From: Ochromonas danica
Lineage: Eukaryota > Sar > Chrysophyceae > Chromulinales > Chromulinaceae
DNA: 64,000 nucleotides
Direction of reading: 5' to 3'
Assembly: GCA_015146655.1 (NCBI GenBank)
Contig: VKHL01000002.1
Location: 62,001 to 126,000 of the forward strand
Position numbers and translations under genes: made by a program. This document shows positions 10,312 through 20,305 of the stretch, piece by piece (positions within the stretch are counted from its first letter, which is position 1; each line of letters opens with the position of its first letter). The notes under the pieces were generated by a model. The model was not told the DNA's origin. It saw only the letters and a program-made list of their open reading frames with translations, and searched no databases.

Positions 10312-11241
10312 CTAAATACACAAAGGACGATCTATGGCTGGTTGGAACTGGTTATCACTATTCGTAAATTCAACACACTTGTCATCTGTAGTTTCAGCAT
10401 TAGGAACAGGCTGAATTTCTACATGACGACGCTTGTATGCTCTCGGTTGATCATTACTGCTCTCGGGACGACCCAAAGAATCAATCAAATGCCTAGTTGT
10501 AGCAGTTTGGATGCGATCAGCAGTCATGATTGATAACAAATTCGATTCCGAACCAAGGTTATTGTAGTAGGGCGTGTCTGGTTTTCCGTGGACACTTCGT
10601 ACATCTACACCACACAACAACTTGCGTATCACCGATTTTATGATATGAGAAAGATTTAGTTCACTACCCATAATAGTTGTTAGACGTTCGGTGAGCATAT
10701 CAATCATTTGAGAATACTTCTTGGTCGATTTGGAAGGAGGGCATTGAAGCAGAATGTCTCTCACAAACTCAAGACTATTCCAAGGATGTTCAATAGGTTG
10801 GACGTTAACATAAACAATAGCATTCTCAAGAGGAATAGGCGTGGAAGATTCATCATCTAAATTGTTCAAAACTCGGTTCATTTCTCTCAGAAGGCAATCG
10901 GCCAAAACTCTTTGTTGATTAAATTCCCTTCGTACAGCAATCTTGAAGGCCTCATTCTCGTAGAAATAAACTAAAGCATCCAGCAATAATGGAATACTCC
11001 ATTTGCACCGTGCACCGTCAACAAGAGCATAAGGGGATGGCACGCAGTCAAAATGTGCCTGCAAAACAACACCGTCTTAAGACAAAAAAAATTAAAAAAG
11101 AAGGGAAGAGGAGATACTAACCTTTTTATCTTTCTGATAACGCTGATTAAAGGAATTATGAAAATCGGTCACAATATTTTGCCAAACAATATGGATCTCA
11201 AAAGCCGCTGGAGGATTATATTTATCTTCTTCAGTTGACAT
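10312..11241 (-). CDS. Conserved-looking protein of unknown function, two exons
   Basis: Exons 11241-11122 and 11058-10312 (288 residues). The 63-nt intron has a GTTAGT donor and a TTTTGCAG acceptor, and KDKK joins to AHFDCVPSPYALVDG in frame. The start ATG gives MSTEEDKYNPPAAFEIHIVW; an open upstream stretch carries no Met of better quality. The protein looks globular and alpha-helical (LLLDALVYFYENEAFKIAVRR, VLADCLLREMNRVLNNL), with a polar, probably disordered tail from about residue 215 that includes a basic patch AYKRRHVE. There is no signal peptide or membrane segment. I do not recognise the family. Confidence 0.65.
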
Positions 11242-11967
11242 TATTAAAGTAATTTTATATTGAATGGTACGAAAAAAGGAAAACAGCAACTTATATTTAT
11301 TGAAAGATATGATATTAAAAGTTGTTAAGAACAAAGTTCAAAACAGAAGCAGCATTTAATCCAAGGAGATCAAATGTGAGGAATGGAGCAATCAATCCGC
11401 ATCTCAATCAAGGGCGGGTTTCTGCTCCGCTCGTGTGCTGCGGGTGGAGATGAGAGGTGGGTGTGTTGTGTGGGAGGTTGGCGATGTGCTGGGGCGTGTT
11501 AAAACTCAAAAACATGAGGTTTAAAATCAATTTTTGAAAGGCGGAGAAAAGGCTGTGAAATCTCTCACCCTACAGTACTGCACATACATACTCAACTCCC
11601 TGCCTGAAGATGCTATATAGCTGAAAGACGAAGGTCACAAGAATTATTTAATCCGATTAGGCGATCTCCAGATCTCATGGTTAGTTAGGCCATGTAGCAA
11701 GATCAGGGGTCCAGGTGTAAGTCAACTTTTCCTGCAAGTTTTATTAAGTTACGACTTCCGAGGTTAGAAAATGGGATCTTTTCTGTGTTGGTGTTGTTTC
11801 TCTTTTCTCTAATATCCTTTATTTCCTAAGCTGAAATGAGTACACATACATTACCTAGTTAAGCTGTTTAATTAATTTTTACGTTCTATTCTAAAACATA
11901 CTGTGGGATCTCACAGCTCACGTTCAATGTTTGCCGAGCAAGTAGCCAAAGGGTTTCAAAGCAGAGC
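11242..11967. other. Intergenic region without a recognised feature
   Basis: 726 bases between the starts and ends of two minus-strand genes. It includes a G/T-rich block at about 11405-11500. No open frame, tRNA or repeat is convincing. Confidence 0.5.
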
Positions 11968-13020
11968 TTAAACATCAACATTTGAGATTATCTGTATTGA
12001 CTCTTGTTGATTATGATTCATATCGTCCTCCACGATAACAAAATGAGAAGTTGGAGAAAGCACATCTTGACACTTTAGATAGTCCACACTCCAGTGAATC
12101 AACAGGGTTATAGTTCGAGTTCCAAACAGTTCCGACTGAGGACAACCATCAAGAGGACAAAGAAGGGGATCACCCATCTGGAAACAAGAGACAAGTTCTT
12201 CATAATTGCTTGGAGAATCTTTCTTGAGAATGAGAGTTGGCATGGAGAATATGGCAGCCAATCGACTTAATGCTTCAAAATTTACGCCAAAGGTTGGGTC
12301 AGCTAAAGGTTTGCTATCTTGCATGACAGTAATCAATTGCTGTAGATAGTCTCTGACATGTTGATGCTGCTCATTATTATTATTCAGATGTTTGACGTCT
12401 TTTACCACTTCAACATCTTCTCTTCTCTTCAACGACTTACACAATAAGTTCAACTTCTCTTCGCTTGTGAGATTAGTCAGAGAATCTAGACCTGATCGAA
12501 CTTTCTCCCAGGTAGCTTCCATATAGCCATTGCTAATCCCATACAATCTCCCAGACAACAGTTGACGAGGACCATCTTGTGCAGTGGAGCTTGACACATA
12601 ATAACTACCATGCTTATCACTAAGAATAAGATTGAAAGGACGATACTTCTCTCTAGACTGGAAGATCATATTCGCATAGTTATGAGAAGGAAGATTGCCT
12701 TCAATGAATTCTCGCACAAGATTGCCACGAGAGAGAAGATGAGAGAACTCTCGCTCTGCTTTCAAGAGACACTCATCATCTCTCCAGGCATGATAGTTTA
12801 AGACAATAGCAAAGCGTAGATCACCATCATCTTTAACTAGCCTATCAAACATTAACCAGGATCCACCTCCTTCCAAATCCATGGGAGAGTAGCGAAGATC
12901 ATCATCATTGGTAGGAAAGAGTTGACCACGAGCAGTTGGACGGATAAAATATTCATCACGATTATTACAGATAATGGTTGGATGATTTACATCTCCTATA
13001 ATGAAAAAGAGCAAACACAT
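11968..13020 (-). CDS. TANGO2: TANGO2-like NRDE-domain protein
   Basis: 350 residues from the ATG at 13020. The family hallmarks are an N-terminal Met-Cys and the NRDE motif: here MCLLFFII... followed by IICNNRDEYFIRPTARG, then GGGSWLMFDR and FAIVLNYH. TANGO2 (transport and Golgi organisation 2) proteins are found in mitochondria and cytosol and are linked to lipid and haem handling; the exact biochemical role is debated. The N-terminal Cys is thought to act as an N-terminal nucleophile. The frame stays open 49 codons further upstream, but that part would overlap the tRNA gene, lacks homology, and would bury the essential Cys, so I chose the internal start. The C-terminal region includes FGVNFEALSRLAAIFSMPT and SELFGTRTITLLIHW, both typical of the family. 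Confidence 0.88.
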   Translation of the reverse strand: MCLLFFIIGDVNHPTIICNNRDEYFIRPTARGQLFPTNDDDLRYSPMDLEGGGSWLMFDRLVKDDGDLRFAIVLNYHAWRDDECLLKAEREFSHLLSRGNLVREFIEGNLPSHNYANMIFQSREKYRPFNLILSDKHGSYYVSSSTAQDGPRQLLSGRLYGISNGYMEATWEKVRSGLDSLTNLTSEEKLNLLCKSLKRREDVEVVKDVKHLNNNNEQHQHVRDYLQQLITVMQDSKPLADPTFGVNFEALSRLAAIFSMPTLILKKDSPSNYEELVSCFQMGDPLLCPLDGCPQSELFGTRTITLLIHWSVDYLKCQDVLSPTSHFVIVEDDMNHNQQESIQIISNVDV

Positions 13021-13129
13021 CACTCTTCCAATTCTAGAATTCTCTGGGAAGTGATCACATCTTGGGAAAAAGACAATATTCTCGTTTCTTTCGTTATATT
13101 GACTACTTGTGGAGGAGCACATATCGAAA

Positions 13130-13227
13130 TCTCCGATAGTATAGTGGTCAGTATACCCGCCTGTCAAAAGGCGATCTTCGCTCCTTACCGAGCGCGGGAG
13201 ATCTGGGTTCGATTCCCAGTCGGAGAG
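13130..13227 (+). tRNA. tRNA-Asp (GTC) with a ~26-nt intron
   Basis: The acceptor stem TCTCCGA pairs perfectly with TCGGAGA (13220-13226), with discriminator G at 13227. The D arm is TAGTATAGTGGTCAGTATA. The anticodon stem CCCGC/GCGGG flanks a loop reading CTGTCA-C, giving anticodon GTC. The T arm is CTGGGTTCGATTCCCAG, a good B box. Between A37 and the 3' loop C lies an insertion of about 26 nt (near 13161-13186), the canonical place for a tRNA intron, so the mature tRNA is 72 nt plus CCA. No CCA is encoded, as expected in nuclear genes. It lies 109 bp upstream of the TANGO2-like start, on the opposite strand. Confidence 0.93.
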
Positions 13228-13729
13228 AAATCCTTTTTAACTTTTTACATTGCGCTTTTGGCATTATGGATGGGTGACATCTTCTGTAGGTGTTCTTGTA
13301 TTTTTTCTTGTATAACTCGGAGCTCTATTGTGTTTATAATCGGAGTTCTTGCAGCATTTTAGCGTGTCACAATCCATTTTCGAGTTGATGAATTTCCTCA
13401 TAGATCCTTTTTGTTTTCTGATTGAAAGGACACACGAGAGGATTCTACTACTTTTGAGAATGCAAGTTAGCAAAGGAAAGCATTTGCGGATAAACGGACA
13501 GGTTAAGTTACTGCAGTGTTAATATAGAGAAACGGGAGCAGCGAGTTATAAAACAAACGGAAACACACTGTAGTTGTAGGCTATGCAATATATGCTGATA
13601 CTGAAGAGACAGACACTGCTTTCAAAAACCTTTTAACACGACAACCAATTAATCTGTAATGAAAGAAAATCAGGGGAAGGGACAGGCCATTGTGTTAGGA
13701 AAGATAATGGAAGATCTACCCGATCAGTC
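13228..13729. other. Intergenic region after tRNA-Asp
   Basis: 502 bases. The plus strand just after the tRNA holds short T runs (ttttt near 13235), compatible with an RNA polymerase III terminator. No convincing gene is present. Confidence 0.5.
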
Positions 13730-15097
13730 TCAAGAGACGGTGCGAGAGGAGTTATTTAAACCAGAGTGGCTGGGAGGCTTCCAGTCGGTCTTAACCTCCA
13801 CGTTAGATGTATCCAGCCCAAGAGCACGCATCAATCCAAGTGACATCCCACCAGAGGGAACAAAGTTCTTATCATAGCCATTGTCATCAAGAATATCGCC
13901 ATCGTTATCATCATCATCTTCATCGTCGTCTTCTTCTTCTTCTTCCTCATCTTCTTCAGGCTTAACACGCTGTGGCGAATTCGAGACGATGGGAACAGAA
14001 TTCTTCAAACCTGCTTTCTCGGGAGGACGCCAATCAGTTTCAACATTGGCCACCGGCAAGCCCAAAGCGCGCAAAAGATCGGGAGACATTGCCGTGTTCA
14101 ACAAATAGCTTTCATCATAATCTGTATCGTCCTCTTCATCTTCATCTTCATCTTCGTCTTCTGCACGATAGTCTGCCAGGGGTACGGAACGGGATACGAT
14201 AGGTACGGAATTGTTCAACCCAGGTTTAGAGGGCGGACGCCAATCAGTCACCAGCTCTTCAGCATCTAGACCTAACAAAATCGCAAGGTCAGGGGACAAT
14301 CCAGCGTCTAATAAACCTGTGCCCAAGTCATCATCGTCTTCCTCGTCATCACTTTCCTCTTCTTCTTCCTCATCATAATCTACTACCACACTAGCTGGCT
14401 GCAATCTTTCAATCTTGTACGGTGAATTGCCCAATCCAGATTTCAAAGGAGGTTTCCGATCCATTGGTACCTTGGCCCCACGCCCTTCAACAACTGGAGA
14501 GACAGCTTCATTTTGCAGAGCATTTAAGACTGCTCTCTCAATATCATGTGAAGTAATCGGCTTGTTAGGCGAATGACCATGTTTATTGAGAGCATGGTTG
14601 TTGATCATCTTCGGACTATTGCTAAGGCCATGACTTTGAGGTGGACGCCAGTCACTCATGGGAACATCTTTATATTTCACATTATAGACTTCTTTCTTTT
14701 GACCAAATAATGATGCCATATTAGAAGACATATTCTCAGGAATGACTTCTATATCTTTCTTTCTATTTAATAAGATAGCAATTGATTTCTCTACATCTTC
14801 TAAAATATCATCAATTTGTTCTTCATCTTCTGCTGTTATGACATCTTTATTATCAAACATATTACCATAAATATCAGAGTCTCTTTCTTCTTTACTAATA
14901 TGAGTTTGCCATTCTGATTCATAATTTGAAATACTATGTAAGAGATCTTGAAGTAAGTCATGTTTACGTTCTTTACTCTCCTTTGCTGATAAACGAATTA
15001 CTTCATGAGCTGTCGCCAGACTAATAACAGGATTTACAGAGACTTTAGGTAAGGAATTATCTTTTGGCTTAGATCTTGATCGACGACGGTTTTTCAT
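13730..15097 (-). CDS. Acidic protein with five DWRPP-type repeats
   Basis: Single exon, 455 residues. It begins with a basic tail (MKNRRRSRSKPK) and a helical region (about 25-140). It then carries five copies of a short motif of the form T-D-W-R/K-P-P-x-x-x-G-L-x-N-S: SDWRPPQSHGLSNS, DRKPPLKSGLGNS, TDWRPPSKPGLNNS, TDWRPPEKAGLKNS, TDWKPPSHSGLNNS. The last three are each preceded by S-P-D-L-x-x-x-L-G-L helices and separated by runs of Asp/Glu. No membrane segment, signal peptide or catalytic motif is visible. The regular motifs on acidic linkers look like docking peptides for a partner protein, which is inference. No family recognised. Confidence 0.75.
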   Translation of the reverse strand: MKNRRRSRSKPKDNSLPKVSVNPVISLATAHEVIRLSAKESKERKHDLLQDLLHSISNYESEWQTHISKEERDSDIYGNMFDNKDVITAEDEEQIDDILEDVEKSIAILLNRKKDIEVIPENMSSNMASLFGQKKEVYNVKYKDVPMSDWRPPQSHGLSNSPKMINNHALNKHGHSPNKPITSHDIERAVLNALQNEAVSPVVEGRGAKVPMDRKPPLKSGLGNSPYKIERLQPASVVVDYDEEEEEESDDEEDDDDLGTGLLDAGLSPDLAILLGLDAEELVTDWRPPSKPGLNNSVPIVSRSVPLADYRAEDEDEDEDEEDDTDYDESYLLNTAMSPDLLRALGLPVANVETDWRPPEKAGLKNSVPIVSNSPQRVKPEEDEEEEEEDDDEDDDDNDGDILDDNGYDKNFVPSGGMSLGLMRALGLDTSNVEVKTDWKPPSHSGLNNSSRTVS

Positions 15098-15569
15098 TTA
15101 TCTATAAATTGTTCACCTCTTTAACCTTCCTATCCTATCCTTTCCCTTTTGGTTGTGATTTGTCATCAAATCAATCCCATCCTCTGTCAGGTCATTCTCG
15201 CTCCCTGCAGCGAAACTCACAATTTCGCACTTCAAACCCTTCCAACTCAAAAAGCTCAACGGAATCCAAGTACGTCACCCACAAACCGTTTTGCATTGGG
15301 GTTGTGTGGACCTTGGGACCACATGGGATAGAGTAATTGGCAAAGACGTTAGAAGTGGAAAGATGCCCCAGAACCCTATATTGTTATGGGACTGGGAGTA
15401 GAGGTGAAAGCAAACGCCAAATGCAAGGCTAGGCAAAGCAAGCAGAGTGGGAACGATCGCTGGTATTGCTTAATAGATTAACTAGACACAAAAGTACAAA
15501 AAGGTTAACCCAAGGATGAGTAAAGCATGGGTCAAGACAGCAATGATCTATGATGACAATGATCACAAA
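15098..15569. other. Upstream region of the DWRPP-repeat gene
   Basis: 472 bases with no supportable gene; it must contain the promoter of the DWRPP-repeat gene and the 3' end of the next minus-strand transcript. Confidence 0.5.
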
Positions 15570-16808
15570 TCAAAATATACCAACTTGAACCACATCCTCT
15601 GCTTCATCAGGTCCATTTATCAATCGCGAAGTTGCACTGGAGTTGCTTGATTGAAAAAGACAGGAAGAAGAATCACCATAAGCAGACAGAAAGGTAGTAG
15701 TAGTGCGGAAACTACTTGATTGACTGGAGTTGCTACTTGTTCCTGTTTGAACATTGGAAGAAACATTAAAGTACTTGTCATCACTGCACATTTCCATTGT
15801 ATGCGACCGCTCTTCTTCACTTTCCATCGAGCTTATTGATGGTGAATCACATATACTTGGGTGATAATCATCACAACATGCCATATCACTCTCTTCAGTA
15901 GCATCACTCATGTCAGCACTACTAGAGCAGCTTGGACTTCCCAATTCAGATGGCAGTGGTGCTGCTGGTCTGTCACTTCCGGGATCAGAAATTTCTTCAA
16001 TCTCCCAGTCACCATGAGTGACGTTTCCACTATAAAGATGAGTCGGACGATGTTGTTTATGGTTTTCACCATCTTGATTGCGGCCATGCATATCCAAGCC
16101 AGCACCTGCTTGACTTTGCTCAATTGATTGGAAGTCACAAGGTGGCAACGGTGGTAATAACAATGAAAGCGCATGATCGACTGCAGGGTGTGGTCCAATT
16201 ACATTAGGTATTGAACATTCTTCTTGTCCAAGCGAATTGGGTTGCTGCTGTAAAGTACGACGAGTTTTCCGAATCAATTCGTCAACAAGATAGTCTACTT
16301 TACGAACATATTGTTTCCTACCACCTTTAAAAGTAGCAATAAAAGTAGTTGGATCAGCAATTCCATCTCCCTCAGCAATCCCTCCAGACATGTATTGTTG
16401 TTGCTGTTGCTGCTGTGGTTGATGATAATGATGATGTTGTGAACGATGAGAACGAGATCGTTCATCTTCAGATTCTTCTTCTGAAATAATGGTATTGACT
16501 GTTTCTAAACTATTTAATCGACTAAATTCACTATTACTGCAAACACTTTGATCATCATTGATTGTGTTGACATCTGCTGCTATATTATTATCAGATAGCA
16601 CAACAGAGGAAGAAGTGCCGACAGTCCCTGCTGCATTAGCAAGAGAAGAGGGTTTCTCTCGTTGTTCAGCGAGTGTCATGACTTTTAAGCTTTCTCGTAG
16701 AAGACGTTTATTTCGGATATAATCTTCATCTTGTACTGTGACAACACCACTCTCGATGGCACTGCGTTCTCGTTTACGACGATATCCAACAATAGGTGCG
16801 GCTGCCAT
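15570..16808 (-). CDS. Low-complexity Ser/Gln-rich protein, unknown function
   Basis: Single exon, 412 residues. The N-terminus is basic (MAAAPIVGYRRKRERSA) with a helical segment RNKRLLRESLKVMTLAEQ. A more ordered stretch lies at about 150-200 (TTFIATFKGGRKQYVRKVDYLVDELIRKTRR) after a poly-Gln run. The rest is Ser- and Asp/Glu-rich, with many potential phosphorylation sites (CDDYHPSICDSPSISSMESEEE). It looks like a largely disordered regulatory or nuclear protein. No known domain was recognised. Confidence 0.65.
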   Translation of the reverse strand: MAAAPIVGYRRKRERSAIESGVVTVQDEDYIRNKRLLRESLKVMTLAEQREKPSSLANAAGTVGTSSSVVLSDNNIAADVNTINDDQSVCSNSEFSRLNSLETVNTIISEEESEDERSRSHRSQHHHYHQPQQQQQQQYMSGGIAEGDGIADPTTFIATFKGGRKQYVRKVDYLVDELIRKTRRTLQQQPNSLGQEECSIPNVIGPHPAVDHALSLLLPPLPPCDFQSIEQSQAGAGLDMHGRNQDGENHKQHRPTHLYSGNVTHGDWEIEEISDPGSDRPAAPLPSELGSPSCSSSADMSDATEESDMACCDDYHPSICDSPSISSMESEEERSHTMEMCSDDKYFNVSSNVQTGTSSNSSQSSSFRTTTTFLSAYGDSSSCLFQSSNSSATSRLINGPDEAEDVVQVGIF

Positions 16809-17919
16809 TTGCTATTTAAAGCAAGACAATAAATCTCTTTCTCACTTCGTTAATTTGAATAACAATAAGAAGGACAATAATAATACAGAAGAAGAATATT
16901 TCTTGCAGTAAATTTAATTATTTTCTTTTCTTTTCGCTTGCTTCTTCTTCGTTCATGTGGCTTTGCTTTCTGGAGAGCAGTCGATAGAAAAACTGTTTTT
17001 ATTGCTGTGGGTTGGGGGTCAAATAACGCGTTTTACCACTGACCCATCCACCTTGTCATCGCGCACATCGCGATGTTCTATTCTGTTCTAGATTCTATCA
17101 GAATCGTTGTCAAATGGATCGATCATATGCCATGGAGACTACAGGAAGGGGTATATAGGAAGGGTTTTTCTATAGGATAACAGGGAAGGCAGGTTGAGAG
17201 CTTTTCTATTATGAGATTGATTATGAGATAGTAGTGGGCAGGGAAGGGGGTGTGAACAGTATGTTAGTTGTTCTTTCTGATGGTGTAGTGTGTTGCCAGT
17301 ATGCTAGTCCAGTATGCAGTCTAGCTGATGACTTTCGCCCTGGCTAGGCATTGCAAACCACTTCCCAACTATTGCAGGTGAAAAGGACTACCCTCTCCCT
17401 CCAGCTGTATTCTTGGTGAAAACAGACTTGATCATTGTAAAGGAAAACAAGGACTAGGGTACAGATAGCTTTAAGCATGGAAACTAACTCTGCTCAAGTC
17501 CCATTCTGTATGCTCATGCACTGTGGAGAGTTTGTATTCTTTCTGGGTATATGTGTTCCATGTGGAGGAATGACAGGAAGGAGACTTACCGAAGCCTATT
17601 GTTTCTGTCTCTCCTAGAAACCTGTTGTTCCTAGGCGATACATACATTTCCATGATATTCGGAAATTGCGTTCAGGGTACTGTCTGAAAGCCTTGTTGAA
17701 CTTCAGACCTTTCAAGAAAATCTGTCCTGAATTTGGAGTTGTGGCTCTGTGCGGCAAGGATCTGTTGGGGTTGAGTGAGGGAGAATGTGCATGCTATGAA
17801 TCCTGCACAGCAATCTCTGAGCACGATGCACTGCGCGATAGTCTGGGTAAGTAGTAATTGGGTAGTGAGTATTAGACTACGGCATAAAGACAGCATGATT
17901 TGTGTACGTATGTGTGTGA
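16809..17919. other. Gene-poor intergenic region
   Basis: About 1.1 kb. Short open frames on both strands near 17470-17850 lack composition, homology or splice signals that would support them. It probably includes the promoter of the preceding minus-strand gene. Confidence 0.5.
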
Positions 17920-18330
17920 TATGATACTAGATGGAAGAGAGAGTTGAGTCGACTATTGAATACTTCTCCTTGGACGAAGAAAGAAGATTATAATCTCCTT
18001 GCGCAGTAAAGGGCTTTATTATGACGAATTATTTTATCGTCTTAAGAATAGAACTTGTGCTGCTATAGCTAAGCGATGTGAACAGCTTGGAGTGGTAGCG
18101 TCAAAGGTAGTGCGATGGAAAAAGGAAGAGGTTGCATTGTTGTTGAAGCTGGTAAATGAGCATAAAGAAGGTGGTGGTCGAGTTAATTGGAAGTGGATTG
18201 CAAAACAAATGCCATCGGAGAGAACAGCCGGTGCTTGTCGTGATTATTATAATTAGTATTATGTAGAGAAGGAGAGTAAAGAAGGTAAAGCCGAAGAAGA
18301 GTCAGAGGAAGAAAAGTCTAAGAAGAGGTA
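17920..18330 (+). pseudogene. Broken tandem SANT/Myb-domain fragment
   Basis: One frame reads SPWTKKEDYNLLAQ (from 17965), the start of a SANT/Myb helix, then stops. From 17999 a second frame continues LRSKGLYYDELFYRLKNRT and AAIAKRCEQLG, exactly what should follow. A second repeat follows (VRWKKEEVALLLKLV, VNWKWIAKQMPSERTAGACRDYY) and then an in-frame stop after CRDYYN, with a charged tail (YYVEKES) beyond it. The frame change falls in the sequence cttgcgcagtaaa near 18000 and amounts to one extra base. No plausible intron explains it. It looks like a decayed copy of a two-repeat SANT/Myb gene; a sequencing error at one base is an alternative for the first break but not the second. Confidence 0.5.
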
Positions 18331-19116
18331 AAGCACTGTATGTCCTCTGAGAAAGAAGACGACCAGTTGGTTAGACAGTGTGTGGAATGAAGAGTAGATG
18401 ATGTAGAGAAAGTGAGTGCTTTCGTTGTTGTTAGTTGTAATAGCAAAATACGGTGATATATATTGCACTCCTTCTCTTTTTGAAGCACAGTGAAACGAGC
18501 AACTGTTTGGCCTTTGTATTAACTATTAGATCTGCATCATGACAGAAGTTCAACCAGATAATCCTCTTGTCTTAATCCAGTATCCAATCTCTTTCTGCCT
18601 TGAAGAATACAAGAATCTCTTTACCTGTAAAACCCCGATCCTCTTTACATTGACACACACATAAAGCACACACTTGAATGGTACTTTAGATACCAACCAA
18701 TTTGAAGTACAACGCAGAATGTTTTCGTTGTTTAACGTTTCTGTCGTATTAGATCAGGAGTATATGACATAATTTGCTTTTCATGACAGCTCATTATGAT
18801 TCTATTTCTTAGCTAACAGTATCGATCTATCATCTACTGGTCTTGCAAGAAGGGGCATAGCATGTATTATGGAATTGCATGGAATCCACCCATCCCATCC
18901 ACGGTTATGGAAGTAGTCTAAATATCCAGAGTTTAGCTCTTTGGCCTCCTTCACTTCCACCTCTTGCAGGGAAAGCAAAGCACTTGTTAGACTGGTTGAC
19001 ATCCTCAGACAGGATCAACTTCATCTTCATCTTAACCCCCCCCCAGCAGTATCTAATAGACTAACTAGTTAGCTCTACTACTATCACTACCAAGACACTA
19101 GCAAATAAACAACAAC
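18331..19116. other. Intergenic region with little visible structure
   Basis: 786 bases. It contains a C9 homopolymer near 19028 and the presumed promoter of the lumen-protein gene. A small minus-strand open frame at 18802-19002 is not supported by anything else. Confidence 0.5.
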
Positions 19117-20001
19117 ATGGCCAAGATTCTCTCTTTTGCATTTTTCCTGTTTGTCTTCATTTTACAAATACTAGAACAAGTAGATGGCTTTACCTCCTCA
19201 CTCAGTCATCATCATCATCATCATCTTCTTCTCAAGCAAAGTCTTTATCGAGGTCGTCATTCTCCTCGTCATTATCTCTCCTATGGCAGCAATCATAACA
19301 ACCAAAAACAACAACAACAACAACAACAACACTGGGACAGTCTCCATGATGATGAGAATGCATTACGATCTCCTAAAGACATGGTGACAATAAGAGTACG
19401 TAAATTCATTCATCGTGCTCTCTCTCTTGCTGTTCTCACCACTGCCATCACCACCAACACTAACACTAACAATAACAACAATCAAGCACAAGCCAAGGTC
19501 TTCACTGAAGATGACTACTTAGACAGTCTGGCTACTGTCATCCTTGCTAAGAAAGTCATGGAACCAGCTAATCAATATGTTGAACTTCAAGCTTATGATA
19601 ATGCACGTACTAATATAAAATATATTTTAAATGATTTACAATTACAAAAGAAAGTTACAAACTTAGTACAAAGTTCCATTGACTTTGCTGAAGATGTTGA
19701 AGCAGTTGATGCTGCAGGTGAAGCAGCTGGACGTATTGCTAATACAGCAATGCAATATGATTCAACTGTATATACTTGTGTCTTTATTCCATCTGAAGAT
19801 GGTAGTATTCCACCAAATGCAATGAAATATCGTAAACAAGCAAAAGAATTCTATGAAGCTTTCAATCAAGATGCTGATATCTTAATTAAAGTAGCAACAA
19901 CAGAACAATTAACAAAAGCTCAACGATTAGCATCTGATCGTATTAGTAAACTACCTGTAGTGTTGTTTAAGAATGAGAATCTAAAGCAAACTGGTATTTA
20001 A
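19117..20001 (+). CDS. Plastid thylakoid-lumen protein, PsbQ-like helical bundle
   Basis: Single exon, 294 residues. Three targeting layers are visible: a signal peptide (ILSFAFFLFVFILQIL), then VDGFTSS with Phe at the predicted cleavage site, then a His/Gln/Ser-rich transit region, and finally a second hydrophobic segment (ALSLAVLTTAITT) ending AQAKVF, an A-x-A thylakoid cleavage site. The mature part (~175 residues) is helical: AYDNARTNIKYILNDLQLQKKVTNLVQSSIDF and further helices. Helix pattern and size suggest a PsbQ-like four-helix protein of photosystem II or NDH-type complexes, but identity is weak, so it could be another lumen protein. The poly-His and poly-Gln runs lie in the pre-sequence and would be removed. 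Confidence 0.75.
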   Translation: MAKILSFAFFLFVFILQILEQVDGFTSSLSHHHHHHLLLKQSLYRGRHSPRHYLSYGSNHNNQKQQQQQQQHWDSLHDDENALRSPKDMVTIRVRKFIHRALSLAVLTTAITTNTNTNNNNNQAQAKVFTEDDYLDSLATVILAKKVMEPANQYVELQAYDNARTNIKYILNDLQLQKKVTNLVQSSIDFAEDVEAVDAAGEAAGRIANTAMQYDSTVYTCVFIPSEDGSIPPNAMKYRKQAKEFYEAFNQDADILIKVATTEQLTKAQRLASDRISKLPVVLFKNENLKQTGI

Positions 20002-20305
20002 TAACAATAACAATGAATGAATGATCAATAGATTGATCAGCTAAGATAATGTAAAACTAATCGTGTATTTGATTTAAAATGAATCTTTGTTAGTTTCTAC
20101 AGTAGGTTGATTGTATCATAATAACTTATGTTACAACAGTTACTATATATATATATTACTATTACATGTATTACTACTGTTATAGTTATAGTTATTGTTA
20201 TTATTATCGTCCATCATCACGCGAAATCGATGTCAAGAGACATTATACTACTGTACTGTATATACATTAGATACAATGTAGACTACAGCTAAGACTTTTC
20301 AATCT
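20002..20305. other. Convergent 3' region
   Basis: 304 A/T-rich bases between two convergent genes, with TATATATA and TTATTATTG tracts. It must hold both polyadenylation sites. Nothing else is visible. Confidence 0.5.

Noticed and set aside
13021-13167. N-terminal extension of the TANGO2-like protein
   Set aside because: It overlaps the tRNA gene, lacks family similarity and would bury the conserved Met-Cys start.
12922-13362. Plus-strand open frame overlapping the TANGO2-like gene and tRNA-Asp
   Set aside because: It runs antisense to a well-supported gene and through a complete tRNA, with no homology.
17666-17854. 62-codon plus-strand frame ending at a GTAAGT-like site
   Set aside because: No ATG start, no homology, and the possible donor does not join to the SANT/Myb frames in phase.
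18802-19002. Small minus-strand open frame
   Set aside because: Only 66 codons in a gene-poor region, with no recognisable domain or neighbouring exons.
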